A stretch of DNA of 64,000 nucleotides from Planctomycetota bacterium (GTDB lineage: Bacteria > Planctomycetota > Brocadiia > SM23-32 > JAKLEA01). The stretch lies in the NCBI GenBank assembly GCA_022711755.1, contig JAKLEA010000001.1:272743-336742 (forward strand). The letters run 5' to 3'. Under the pieces are notes generated by a model. It searched no databases. It saw only the letters and a list, made by a program, of their open reading frames with translations, and was not told the origin of the DNA. The position numbers and the translations under genes are program-made. This document shows, one piece after another, positions 28,303 to 37,415 of the stretch (position 1 is the stretch's first letter; every line of letters begins with the position of its first letter).

Positions 28303-29262
28303 ATGATGACCCCGCGAGAACGCCTCATTGCGACATTGGAGCACCGCCCCATTACCGGACGCTGCCCCCACTTCGAGCTTGTCTTCTTCCTGACCATGGA
28401 GGCCTTCGGCAAGCTCCATCCAAGCCAGCGTTCCTTCGGACAGTGGCATCAGATGACCGAAACCGAGCGCCAACTGCATCGCAACGATCTGGCCGACGTG
28501 TTTATCATGACCGCGGAACGATTCGAACACAGCGCAATCTTCCTGCATCCCAACCCCGGCAGCGAGGAGGAAACGCTTCGCCTGATTGACATCGTGCGGG
28601 ACAAGTCCGGGGATAAGTTTTTCCTGATGCTCCATGGCGACGCCACATATTCCATACCCGGCGGGGATCACATGATGGACTGGTGCGCGTGGCTCTATGA
28701 GAACCTCGACGACGCCAAGCGTCAGGCAGGCAAAATGGTTGACGACCAGATTGCGCGCTGCGAAAGGCTGAAGAAACACGGCGGGCTTGACGGATTCGCG
28801 CTCTGCGCTGACTATTGCTTCAACACCGGCCCGTTTCTCAGCCCGGCAATGTTCGGCGAGGTCGTCACCCCTTATCTCGCCCGCCTAATCAAAGCTGAAA
28901 GGGATATGGGTTTCTACGTCATAAAGCACACTGACGGTAATATTATGCCCATACTCGATCAGCTTGCCCAGTGCGAACCGCACGCACTGCACTCGATTGA
29001 CCCGCAGGGCGGCGTGGATATTGCCGAAGTCAAGCACCGCATAGGCGACCGAGTGGCCCTAGTCGGCAACGTCAATTGCGGCCTGCTTACCACCGGGACC
29101 GATGAAGAGGTTATCGAGTCGGCGCGATATTGCCTGAGGCACGGGATGCCCGGCGGCGGATACGTGTTCTCAACAAGCAACTGCGTCTTCACGGGCATGA
29201 GGCTGGACAGGTACGAACTGATCCTCGACGTCTGGCGCAAGGAAGGCAATTACCCTCAATAA
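28303..29262 (+). CDS. uroporphyrinogen-decarboxylase-family protein (1)
   Basis: The 319-residue protein belongs to the URO-D superfamily by its opening block (TPRERLIATLEHRP) and the C-terminal barrel strands (GFYVIKHTDGNIMPILDQL, HSIDPQGGVDIAEVKHRIGDRVALVGNVNC, GGYVFSTSNCV). It lacks the HemE N-terminal RQAGR-type motif, so it is not haem-pathway URO-D. Such paralogues act as corrinoid-dependent methyltransferases or have unknown roles, and are common near sugar transporters in this kind of genome. I prefer the ATG at 28303 because a GGAG lies upstream; a second ATG follows at once. No corrinoid protein gene is adjacent. Confidence 0.82.
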   Translation: MMTPRERLIATLEHRPITGRCPHFELVFFLTMEAFGKLHPSQRSFGQWHQMTETERQLHRNDLADVFIMTAERFEHSAIFLHPNPGSEEETLRLIDIVRDKSGDKFFLMLHGDATYSIPGGDHMMDWCAWLYENLDDAKRQAGKMVDDQIARCERLKKHGGLDGFALCADYCFNTGPFLSPAMFGEVVTPYLARLIKAERDMGFYVIKHTDGNIMPILDQLAQCEPHALHSIDPQGGVDIAEVKHRIGDRVALVGNVNCGLLTTGTDEEVIESARYCLRHGMPGGGYVFSTSNCVFTGMRLDRYELILDVWRKEGNYPQ

Positions 29263-29306
29263 TTTTTCACAAGATGCAAAGGCTGAATGCCGGACACGGG
29301 GAACCG

Positions 29307-31031
29307 TTATCCCGCGGTCCGGAACAGTTCGCCCATCTTCCGCCCTATCAGCGTCGCGGCGATCATAAGGCACAGCCCCAGAAACACCATCGCCCACGTC
29401 CCCATCGCGCTGGCCACGTAAGGCCCGTCCGCCAGCCTCGGCATCACCTGATATATCGCTCTTGTAATCGGGAAGAACTCCTCTTTGAACGCCAGAATCA
29501 GGCTGTTGCTGACCTCCAGCATTGAAAAAGAGAAGCACAGTATCGTCCCCGCCATCAGGTTCGCCATCACCAGCGGGATTGTCACCTTGCGCATAGTTCG
29601 CATAGTTGAAGCGCCGAGGTTGAAACTCGCCTCCTCATATCCCGCGCTCACCTGCTGGAATCCCGCATACGCCGCCCGGACCATGTAAGGCAGGCGTCTG
29701 ACCGCGTAACTGGCGACGAGAAGAGCCGTCGGATCAACGAAGGGATCAAGCGGGGTATTCGTGTAAGACGCGACGTAACCGAAGGCAAGCACCAGACCCG
29801 GTATCGCAAGCGGCAGCATCACTATCGCATCAAGAACGCGCGAGCCGGCGAACTTCTTCCTGACCAGCAGATACGCTATCCCCACCCCCAGCACAATATC
29901 TACAATCGTGCTGAGACTGCTGTAGAGCATGCTGTTGCGAATACTCGGCAGCGTGAGCTTGTGCCCGAGGGCCGTGCGGTAGTGCCTGAGAGTCACCGAC
30001 TCCGGCAGCACGGTCATGAACCACTTGTCCTGTATCGAGACCAGGATGACGCTGATATGCGGAAGCACGGCGACCAGCAACAGCGCGCCCACTCCCAACC
30101 ATGCCGCAATGGTTCCTAACCTGCCAAGCGGCTTCTCATTCGAGCCGACCCCGCCCTTGACGATCATGGCATACTGCCGCTTCCCGGCGTAACGGTTGGA
30201 CACGTAGAAGAGCGCGCCGGTGAGGACCAGAACGAATATGACCAGCGCGTAGGCTCCGGGATTGTCGTTGATGTCGGACACCCGCCGGAAGATGTACATC
30301 GGCAGGACGTCGGGATAATCGAGAATCAGCGGAGTTCCGAGGTCCGTGAGCGCCCAGATGAACACGATCGAAGCGCCGGCGAAGAATCCCGGCATCATGA
30401 GCGGGAACGTCACCCGCCGGAACAGGCTGAAACCGGAATCGCCCAGATTGCGGGCCGCATCCTCAAGCGTCGGGTCAACGTTGCCCATTGCCGCCGCCAG
30501 ATTCAGGAACATTATCGGGTAAAGGTGCAGAACCTCCAGCGCGACCACCGCCCACATCCCCATCTTCGTCAGGTCAATGCCCTGATCCAGAAGATGAAGT
30601 TTCTCGACCAGCAGGATGTTCAGACTCCCGTAGCGGGAGAGCAACTGCATAATGCCGATGGCCCCGACGAATGGCGGCATGATCATCGGCAGGAGAAGAA
30701 GGCTGTTCAGGAAGGTCTTGCCCCGGAATCTGTATCGCGTGAAGAGATGCGCCGCCGGCAACGTTACGGCAAAGGTGCAGACCGTCGTAGCCGTCGCAAT
30801 CGCCAGGCTCCGCCACACGGCCCCCAGCATCTTCGGGTTGGAGAAGACCGTGCTGAAATGGAACAGCGAGAGACTGCCGTTGAGGACAAAAGCCGCCCGG
30901 AAGCAGTAAATCAGCGGGTAAACGAGAAACGCGGCCAGAAAGGCAAACACTGCGAGGAGAAACAGCTTCCACGCGTGGTTTGCGATAAACCGTGAGAAGC
31001 CGCCATTCGCACTGTCTGCAACCGCGTTCAT
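29307..31031 (-). CDS. fused two-domain ABC transporter permease (iron(III)/FbpB-like)
   Basis: About 574 residues with roughly 12 membrane helices make two BPD_transp_1 domains in one chain, as in FbpB/SfuB iron(III)-type permeases. Each half has an EAA loop: EDAARNLGDSGFSLFRRVTFPLMMPGF in the first and EEASFNLGASTMRTMRKVTIPL in the second. No ATPase or binding-protein gene lies beside it, so partners must be encoded elsewhere. Start choice is uncertain: the frame is open to 31082 (TTG), and ATGs occur at 31076 and 31031; I used the one closest to the conserved part. Confidence 0.88.
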   Translation of the reverse strand: MNAVADSANGGFSRFIANHAWKLFLLAVFAFLAAFLVYPLIYCFRAAFVLNGSLSLFHFSTVFSNPKMLGAVWRSLAIATATTVCTFAVTLPAAHLFTRYRFRGKTFLNSLLLLPMIMPPFVGAIGIMQLLSRYGSLNILLVEKLHLLDQGIDLTKMGMWAVVALEVLHLYPIMFLNLAAAMGNVDPTLEDAARNLGDSGFSLFRRVTFPLMMPGFFAGASIVFIWALTDLGTPLILDYPDVLPMYIFRRVSDINDNPGAYALVIFVLVLTGALFYVSNRYAGKRQYAMIVKGGVGSNEKPLGRLGTIAAWLGVGALLLVAVLPHISVILVSIQDKWFMTVLPESVTLRHYRTALGHKLTLPSIRNSMLYSSLSTIVDIVLGVGIAYLLVRKKFAGSRVLDAIVMLPLAIPGLVLAFGYVASYTNTPLDPFVDPTALLVASYAVRRLPYMVRAAYAGFQQVSAGYEEASFNLGASTMRTMRKVTIPLVMANLMAGTILCFSFSMLEVSNSLILAFKEEFFPITRAIYQVMPRLADGPYVASAMGTWAMVFLGLCLMIAATLIGRKMGELFRTAG

Positions 31032-31294
31032 TATTCCGAATGAATTCCTGCCGAGAACCCTCCGAAACGGACACATCGCCAATGGCGGAGCATGTTAGCG
31101 ATAGCGAGAGAGGAAAAGCAAGCCTCAGAAAGTGGCATGATGAATTCCGCCTTCTCCGTTAAAACCAGACAGGAAGGCATCTGATCGCTTGATTGCAGAC
31201 GCCTTATTTGTGTAATCTCTCTTCATACGCTTAGTGTCTGCATAAACACGTTGTCGCAATTTTGCGCTACGCCATAGCTGGGTCGGAGTTTAAA

Positions 31295-31570
31295 ATGCCA
31301 CAGCAAGACCTCAACAAGGTAATGGCCCGGATGGAGCAGTTCATCGCCGACTTCCAGAAGAGGATTAAAGGCGACATCAGCACAATCAGGGACCTTAAGG
31401 TGTTGCTGAAAGACCTTGACGCGGAGGAATTCAACGAGTCCGACCGCGACCTGGTCTGCAAGCTCGAACGGAATTTCGAGCGTATAGACAATATCCGCGG
31501 CGCGCTGCGCATGGCTGAGAGAAGCGCGCTGAATTTCGAATGCATGACCGAAAAGGGCAAGGAGGAATAA
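31295..31570 (+). CDS. small helical protein
   Basis: The 91-residue protein is almost wholly charged alpha helix with coiled-coil periodicity (VMARMEQFIADFQKRI, IRDLKVLLKDLDAEEF, DLVCKLERNFERIDNI). It has no signal peptide or membrane segment. I chose the ATG at 31295 because a GGAG lies 6 bp upstream; the frame is open from 31262. It converges with the channel gene, whose stop is 12 bp away. Not recognised. Confidence 0.6.
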   Translation: MPQQDLNKVMARMEQFIADFQKRIKGDISTIRDLKVLLKDLDAEEFNESDRDLVCKLERNFERIDNIRGALRMAERSALNFECMTEKGKEE

Positions 31571-31582
31571 GCCCTATCCCCC

Positions 31583-33064
31583 TCACGCCATCCTCGCCAG
31601 CTTATTGGCCAGAAGCGAAATCAACCCGCCCAGCATCAGGTAACCCAGCACAATTTCCATTGAAACCACGACCTGTCCAATCGCCGTGGAAGGCGTGACA
31701 TCACCGTAACCAACCGTTGCTAGCGTAACCAGACTGAAATACAGAGGAGTTATCGTATTGGAGGTCCATGCGGAGGCGGAACCGATTAGAACCGGGCCTG
31801 CCATGACGTATGTTGTTCCGAAGCTCGCAGCGCAAAGGATGGACCAGAAGACCCACAGCCAGATGTTGTCTCCATAGCCGCACGAAAGCCCCCATATGAA
31901 CATCCAGAACTTTTTCCAGCGATTCCCCAGCGAGTGAGTCAGTGACGCCTCAAGAAAACTCTGGTCCTTGATGTAGCGCAATTCAAGCGGATCGCACGGA
32001 CCAAGCGCGTCCACGACTGCCCCGTTCCAAACGGTCGGGTAAAGAATTCTCTTTGCCCATCGCTTGCCAAAACCCTCGCGTTTTTCCCCCTGCAATCCAT
32101 TGGGTTCACCGCCGCCTTTTGTCTTTTCCGCAACTGAAGACGCCTTGTCAACCATATGTTTCACTGCCAGCGCCTTCATGTCCTCCGGCTTTCGAGGTGT
32201 AGGATATAATGCCGCGTACCCTGCGAGGACCAGCATCGGCCATATCGGCACGGCGACATAAGCCCAGATCGGGATGCCTGCCGCGCCCAACATTTTCATT
32301 ATTACGAAAGGAATCGCCGCCAGGAAGACAGGCAGGATCGCAAACATCAACAACGCCCCAAACTTCGATCCGGAGCCGCCCCCCCACGCCAGCGCAAAGC
32401 GTAGCAGCGTGGCCTGCACGGATTTCGGGAGCCTGACGTATCGCGTGAAACTGATAGCCGTGAGGTCGGCGTCCCGCAGATTGGCCTTGCTCAGGTCACA
32501 CCCGTCCAGGATCGCGCCCGTAAGGTCAACGTGTTGCATTTTGGCTTCGCCAAGCATAGCATGCTCCAGCCTGGCCTTTCGCATGTCCGCGCCTTCGAGC
32601 TTGGCCTCCCGCAAATCGCAATCCGAGAGATCAGCCCCGACCATGCGCGCCGCGCGAAGTTTTGCGGCGTATAGCTCCGCGCCTTTGAGTACCGCCCTGC
32701 TGAGGTCCGCCTTGTCAAGGTCCGTCCCGCGCATTTTCGCGTCCGAGAGATCAGCACGAGCCAGCATGGTTCCCTTTAACGACGCCCCGGTCAACCTTGC
32801 CCCTTGAAGATTCGCCGATTCCAGGTCGGCCCTGTTGAGCTTGGCCCCGAAGAGATTTGCCGCCCTCAGGTTCGCGCCCTTCAGGTTTATCCCGTCAAGC
32901 GGCGCGCCGGTCAGACTGGCCTTTTCCATCTTCTGCGCGTTCTGCTGGAGATAACTGCGCCACTCCCGGACCGTTTCCTCCCCCGCCTCCTCAAGGTGAG
33001 TAGCGCAATACTTTGCGCCCCAGATCGCTTCCCAGGCGCATCCTTCCCTCATGCACATAGCCAT
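31583..33064 (-). CDS. pentapeptide-repeat / two-TM potassium-channel fusion
   Basis: The 493-residue protein starts with a short Cys/His module (CMREGCAWEAIWGAKYCATH) that could bind zinc. About 30 pentapeptide repeats follow (about 47-205, A(D/N)LxxA units such as GANLRAANLFGAKLNRADLE), forming a right-handed beta helix. Hydrophobic segments at about 235-285 come next. The C-terminal pore has two helices around the selectivity filter TLATVGYGD (about 449-458), as in K+ channels. The repeat domain lies N-terminal to the pore and probably in the cytoplasm, where it may gate the channel (inference). It is divergent from the CUT1 binding-protein gene. Confidence 0.88.
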   Translation of the reverse strand: MAMCMREGCAWEAIWGAKYCATHLEEAGEETVREWRSYLQQNAQKMEKASLTGAPLDGINLKGANLRAANLFGAKLNRADLESANLQGARLTGASLKGTMLARADLSDAKMRGTDLDKADLSRAVLKGAELYAAKLRAARMVGADLSDCDLREAKLEGADMRKARLEHAMLGEAKMQHVDLTGAILDGCDLSKANLRDADLTAISFTRYVRLPKSVQATLLRFALAWGGGSGSKFGALLMFAILPVFLAAIPFVIMKMLGAAGIPIWAYVAVPIWPMLVLAGYAALYPTPRKPEDMKALAVKHMVDKASSVAEKTKGGGEPNGLQGEKREGFGKRWAKRILYPTVWNGAVVDALGPCDPLELRYIKDQSFLEASLTHSLGNRWKKFWMFIWGLSCGYGDNIWLWVFWSILCAASFGTTYVMAGPVLIGSASAWTSNTITPLYFSLVTLATVGYGDVTPSTAIGQVVVSMEIVLGYLMLGGLISLLANKLARMA

Positions 33065-33317
33065 GATTTCAGTTCCCTATGATCCTAAGGCAAGATTGTT
33101 TTGACCGCCATTGCCGCCTCACATACGCGGATCATAGTCAGGCGGCGTCGGACTGTCAATTTATCCGGATTTGCGAGAGGCGGCTTGCAAATTGAAATCA
33201 AACCTTGCGTTGACTTTAACCCCGCCGTCCCGGATATTGTGCGCTCTGATTGAGAAATGTCTTCCCCTGCCCTGTTGTTTCAAAGGGTACGGGCCGATTA
33301 CTGTTTGGCATCATTGA

Positions 33318-34889
33318 ATGAAGTCCCTGCTTACATTGCGGAATGCTTCGCTGGTCTTCGTCCTGATCTTTTCGGTCTGGGCGTTGTGGCCCCGCAAATC
33401 CACCGACGCAAAGGCTCCCAAGGTCGGCAGGGAATGCACGAATCCTGCCCGTTACAAATACGTCATAAAGGTCGCCCCTGGATTCTACCTGCCCGGCTTG
33501 ATGCCGATGAACGTCGGGAAGCCGCTTCAGGGGCTGAACATAGTCGCCGAAGATTTTGAGAAACTTTATCCGGACACATTCATTGAATTCGTCGGAGTCC
33601 CCGGCGTAAGAGAATGGCTGGTCACGCAGCTTTCCGCCGGCCAGGCCCCGGACATTCTGAACGTCAACGTCGAGGATGTCTGGCAGGACACTCAGAAAGG
33701 CTGGTACGTCGCCCTCGATCCCTATCTGGAGGCTCCCAATCCCTTCATTGAGAAGGGCCAACCTGGCAGCGTTCAGTGGTGGGACGTCTTCAAGTATCAG
33801 GCCATCAGCCGCGGCAAGGCAGCCCCTGACGGTAAAATGTATTGCATCTCGACGGATATGGTTGAAACAGGTTTCTTTTATAACAAGGATATCTTCCGCA
33901 AGCTCTCGCTGGAACCGCCCAAAGACTGGATCGAATTCCTCGCCCTCCAACAAAAGCTTAAAGATGCCGGTTTCATTCCCATGCTGGCATATGTCGGCAA
34001 TATTGTAGATTGGGGAGTGGATCTGACTTTCGATCAGTTTTATGCCGAAATACTGCCTGGAGTGGACATTATCAAAGATCCGATCCGGGAGCAGTATCTG
34101 GACGGATACTTCGACTGGGACGAGATTGCATTTCTGCGAAGCAAAGGATTCTTCACCAAAAACGATCCGAGGTATGTTGCTCACTGGCAGGTTTTAAAGG
34201 ACTGGCGAAAATATTTCAATAAGGACATTTCGTCCGCGGACATGATGAAACTTTTCGTCACGCAGAAGGGTGCGATGTTATGGGACGGCAGTTGGACGGT
34301 GAACAAGCTTGCCCGCGATCCGGACCTGGACTTCGAATGGGGCGTGTTTTACCCTCCCCCCATGACACGAGAGTTCCACCCCCTCTGCTGCGGAATTGAG
34401 CAGTGCGTGATAGGCGGTTCAGCAGTGCAGCTTACTGTCACAAACTCCGCCTTCAAGGACACCGGCAATCAGGAAACGTCTGAAAGGCTCAAACGGGTCA
34501 TGGCGTTTCTGCAATTTCTCCACACCCCGAAGAATATAGACATCGTTGTGAACGAGTGCATGGCTTTCCTTCCCAACGTTAAGGGAGTGGAGCCGCACAA
34601 GGAGCTTTTGCCCTTTGATGAAATCCTGGCGCGGCGTTATACAACAACGAAGTGGACTTACACGTTCGACATGAACTTCAACGAGATCATGTACCGGATG
34701 CTCGACCTATACCTGAATGATGGCATCAGTCTTGAGGAATACCTGGATTGGATGCAGAAGGACCTTGACATGGCCATTGATACAATTGTTCGACGCAAGA
34801 AGATTGACTTCGCTCCGTTTGAAAAGAGATGGCAGGAACTCGCGCCGGCCCGCGCCGGGATGAAGGCGCTGCCGCCGGATGCGCGGTAG
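33318..34889 (+). CDS. sugar ABC transporter extracellular-binding protein (CUT1)
   Basis: This 523-residue protein belongs to the family 1 solute-binding proteins. It begins with a hydrophobic helix (ASLVFVLIFSVWALW) but has no lipobox cysteine, so it is either secreted after signal cleavage or anchored by that helix. Family features include FEKLYPDTFIEFVGVPG, QLSAGQAPDILNVNVEDVW, GWYVALDPYL, YCISTDMVETGFFYNKDIF and GAMLWDGSWTV. It supplies the two MalF/MalG-type permeases encoded next. The start is an ATG at 33318. No ATPase gene is in the cluster, so a shared MsmK/MalK-type ATPase is likely (inference). Confidence 0.9.
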   Translation: MKSLLTLRNASLVFVLIFSVWALWPRKSTDAKAPKVGRECTNPARYKYVIKVAPGFYLPGLMPMNVGKPLQGLNIVAEDFEKLYPDTFIEFVGVPGVREWLVTQLSAGQAPDILNVNVEDVWQDTQKGWYVALDPYLEAPNPFIEKGQPGSVQWWDVFKYQAISRGKAAPDGKMYCISTDMVETGFFYNKDIFRKLSLEPPKDWIEFLALQQKLKDAGFIPMLAYVGNIVDWGVDLTFDQFYAEILPGVDIIKDPIREQYLDGYFDWDEIAFLRSKGFFTKNDPRYVAHWQVLKDWRKYFNKDISSADMMKLFVTQKGAMLWDGSWTVNKLARDPDLDFEWGVFYPPPMTREFHPLCCGIEQCVIGGSAVQLTVTNSAFKDTGNQETSERLKRVMAFLQFLHTPKNIDIVVNECMAFLPNVKGVEPHKELLPFDEILARRYTTTKWTYTFDMNFNEIMYRMLDLYLNDGISLEEYLDWMQKDLDMAIDTIVRRKKIDFAPFEKRWQELAPARAGMKALPPDAR

Positions 34890-34940
34890 AGGCAGGTTGA
34901 AAGCCGCCCTTGTGCAGGACCGCTTAAAGACATTCCTCGG

Positions 34941-35849
34941 ATGAAGCAAAGCAGGCTACAGACCATCGTTCGCAACAGCGCGTGTTACGCCCTAGTCGCG
35001 CCAACGTTCGCGCTGCTGGCGGTGTTTTGCCTCGTCCCTTTCGTGTGGGCGTTCGCCGCATCCTTCTATCGGTATGAAATCGGCGGCGAGGCGACATGGA
35101 TAGGCATCGCCAATTACCAGGAATATCTCTCCGATCCGACCCTGCTGCCCAGCTTCTACAACATGTTTATTCTGACGTTTATAGGCGTTGTGATAACCAT
35201 CGTATTTCCTCTCGGAACCGCCAAGCTAATCTTCTCCCTCTCTTCTGAGAAGGCACGTTACATCTATCGCATCCTTTTCCTCATTCCCATCGTCGTCCCG
35301 GGCGTGGCTGTAATGATGATCTGGGGCGGGATGATCTATAGCGATTCCGGTTTAGTCAACGAAACTCTCAGACTTATCGGGCAAGAAGACCTTACACGCG
35401 GATGGCTTTCCAATCCAGATACCGTGCTTTATGCCGTTTCCTGCATTGGTTTCCCCTTTGCCAGCGGCGTCAACATCCTTATTTATTATGCGGGTCTGGC
35501 CAGCATCCCGGACAGTGTTCACGAAGCGGCGCAATTGGACGGCGCGACCGGATTCCGCAAGTTCATGCTCATTGACGTTCCTCTAGTTCTTAGCCAGATC
35601 AAGCTCATGGTCATCCTGACGATCATCGGCGGGGTACAGGGCTTTCAGGGCATGTTCATCCTTACGCGCGGCGGCCCGGGCTTCAGGTCCATGGTCCCCG
35701 GCCTCTGGATGTACTTCAACGCCTTCAGCTTCCAGCGCATGGGCTACGCCTGCGCAATCGGCGTCTTCCTCTTCGTTATTATCCTGGCGCTGACCATCGT
35801 CAATCTCAAATACTTCAAGTCTTCCGAAGACCTCCAGGCTGCGAAATGA
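34941..35849 (+). CDS. sugar ABC transporter permease (CUT1, MalF/UgpA-like)
   Basis: The 302-residue permease has six predicted helices. The first is SACYALVAPTFALLAVFCLVPFVW. The EAA motif is SVHEAAQLDGATGFRKFMLIDVPLV, which contacts the ATPase. The block GAKLIFSLS-like and FILTRGGPG are typical of UgpA/LacF. The gene overlaps the next by 4 bp (ATGA). It pairs with the MalG-like permease to form the translocation pore. Confidence 0.92.
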   Translation: MKQSRLQTIVRNSACYALVAPTFALLAVFCLVPFVWAFAASFYRYEIGGEATWIGIANYQEYLSDPTLLPSFYNMFILTFIGVVITIVFPLGTAKLIFSLSSEKARYIYRILFLIPIVVPGVAVMMIWGGMIYSDSGLVNETLRLIGQEDLTRGWLSNPDTVLYAVSCIGFPFASGVNILIYYAGLASIPDSVHEAAQLDGATGFRKFMLIDVPLVLSQIKLMVILTIIGGVQGFQGMFILTRGGPGFRSMVPGLWMYFNAFSFQRMGYACAIGVFLFVIILALTIVNLKYFKSSEDLQAAK

Positions 35850-36832
35850 AACATCGAAAGCGGCAGGACATCGTCATCCATTCAATCCTCTTCAGCATAC
35901 TTTTTCTGACGATGCTCCCCTTCGTTTTCGTCGTCAACAACTCGTTGCGCTCGAATACGGAAATCTATCACGCCTTCTTCGGTTTCCCGAACTGCATACG
36001 CGACATGACGCGATTCACCATATGGCACATGCAGAACAAGGATGACCTGATCATGCTCAAGATGCCAACGGACTCGGAGAAAACCGAATCCGTCCGGGCC
36101 GCCGACGTGCCCGCCCGAAAAGTGCCATACGATGAAGCCATGAGCCATCTCTGGAAGGAAACGACAAAAGGGTATCGCTACAGTTGGTTAGTCCTGCGCC
36201 CCTACATGGTCAACACAATCTTCGTCTGCATAATCACAATGTTGGGCGTTGTGACCATCGGTTCGATATCGGGCTACATCTTCTCGCGTTACAAATTCCC
36301 CGGAAACAGATTCTTATTCCTGATCATCCTGAGCTTCATGATGATCCCGCACGTTCTTACCCTCGTGCCCAGCTTCCTGCTGGTCAAGCGTCTGGGCATG
36401 TTGAATTCATACTGGGTACTGATCCTTCCGTCCATCGCCGGCGGACAGGTCTTCGCCATTTTCCTGTTCAAGGGTTTCTTCGACGGTCTGCCGGAGGCGC
36501 TTTTCGAGTCGGCGCGGCTGGACGGCGCGGGATACTTCGATCTCTACTGGCACATCGTCCTCCCGCTGTCCAAGCAGGTGGTCGCAGTCGTCATGGTCAT
36601 CACAATCCTGGGCACGTGGAACAACTTCCTCTGGCCGTTCATCACGAATTCGGACGCGAAGTACCATGTCGTCGCATCCGGACTGTATCTGATGGGACAG
36701 AGTCAGGTGGCGTCAAACTTCTCGACCATGTTCGCGGCGTACATACTTTCCAGTATCCCCTTGCTCATCCTGTTCGTCTACGCCACAAAACCTTTCATGC
36801 AGGGCGTGACGTCAGGGGCGTTCAAGGCGTGA
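35846..36832 (+). CDS. sugar ABC transporter permease (CUT1, MalG/UgpE-like) with an insertion
   Basis: The 328-residue permease has the second-permease EAA motif ALFESARLDGAGYFDLYWHIVLPL and the terminal TKPFMQGVTSGAFKA. The usual MalG-like length is about 280. The extra length comes from a hydrophilic segment at about 55-105 (KDDLIMLKMPTDSEKTESVR ... YDEAMSHLWKE), between the first helix and the next conserved block, predicted to lie outside the membrane. Start overlaps the upstream permease stop. The ATPase is missing here. Confidence 0.9.
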   Translation: MKHRKRQDIVIHSILFSILFLTMLPFVFVVNNSLRSNTEIYHAFFGFPNCIRDMTRFTIWHMQNKDDLIMLKMPTDSEKTESVRAADVPARKVPYDEAMSHLWKETTKGYRYSWLVLRPYMVNTIFVCIITMLGVVTIGSISGYIFSRYKFPGNRFLFLIILSFMMIPHVLTLVPSFLLVKRLGMLNSYWVLILPSIAGGQVFAIFLFKGFFDGLPEALFESARLDGAGYFDLYWHIVLPLSKQVVAVVMVITILGTWNNFLWPFITNSDAKYHVVASGLYLMGQSQVASNFSTMFAAYILSSIPLLILFVYATKPFMQGVTSGAFKA

Positions 36833-36865
36833 TTCTGCGGCAGGGCTTGATATGAGGAGGCCGCC

Positions 36866-37345
36866 GTGGTGGATCTAAGGCCGCATCATCTTCTCGATAT
36901 CGTTACGAGCATAGGTCACGGTCATGATTTTACGCCTCACCCATACGGGCATAATGTCCACGTCGTCGCATCCAAGACTCTGGCAGGAATTGATTGGAAA
37001 GCAAGGTTCGTCATCGGCGCGGATGAAATATGCCGCCCATGCAGTCACCTTGGTAAAGACGGACTGTGCAATGATGTCTTGCGGCAGGTTCAACCGCATT
37101 TATCGAAACAACATTATAACGACAGCCTCGACGCAAGATTGATGGCATGCCTGGGCATGAAGCAAGGCGCTGAGATGACTGTCCGGGAATTTCTGGAACT
37201 GATCAATCGCCACGTTCCCGGGATAGAAAACATCTGCACCCATCCCGGCGAGGCTAAGTCTGAAAGGCTTGACGGACTGGCGAAAGGATTATCTCGTCTT
37301 TTAAAACGCGGGACGATGCAAGGCGAAATTATTCAGGACGTGTAA
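36866..37345 (+). CDS. DUF1284-like cysteine-containing protein
   Basis: The 159-residue protein opens with LRPHHLLDIVTSIGHGHDF, close to the RPHHLLC signature of DUF1284. It keeps the mid-domain DEICRPCSHLGKDGLCND and a C-terminal cysteine region (IENICTHPGE). The third residue of the usual HLLC motif is Asp here rather than Cys. The family may bind an Fe-S cluster or zinc; function is unknown. The GTG start at 36866 has a GAGGAGG Shine-Dalgarno 5 bp upstream. It is 33 bp downstream of the permease and probably in the same operon. Confidence 0.75.
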   Translation: MVDLRPHHLLDIVTSIGHGHDFTPHPYGHNVHVVASKTLAGIDWKARFVIGADEICRPCSHLGKDGLCNDVLRQVQPHLSKQHYNDSLDARLMACLGMKQGAEMTVREFLELINRHVPGIENICTHPGEAKSERLDGLAKGLSRLLKRGTMQGEIIQDV

Positions 37346-37415
37346 ACAAAGGGCAGACCAGACACCCTTTGCGGGCTTGACTTGCGCAAGATCATTCCCA
37401 GAAAACAAACGCCTA

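Noticed and set aside
28303..29262. HemE (haem-pathway uroporphyrinogen decarboxylase)
   Set aside because: The N-terminal arginine-rich motif is missing and no haem genes are adjacent.
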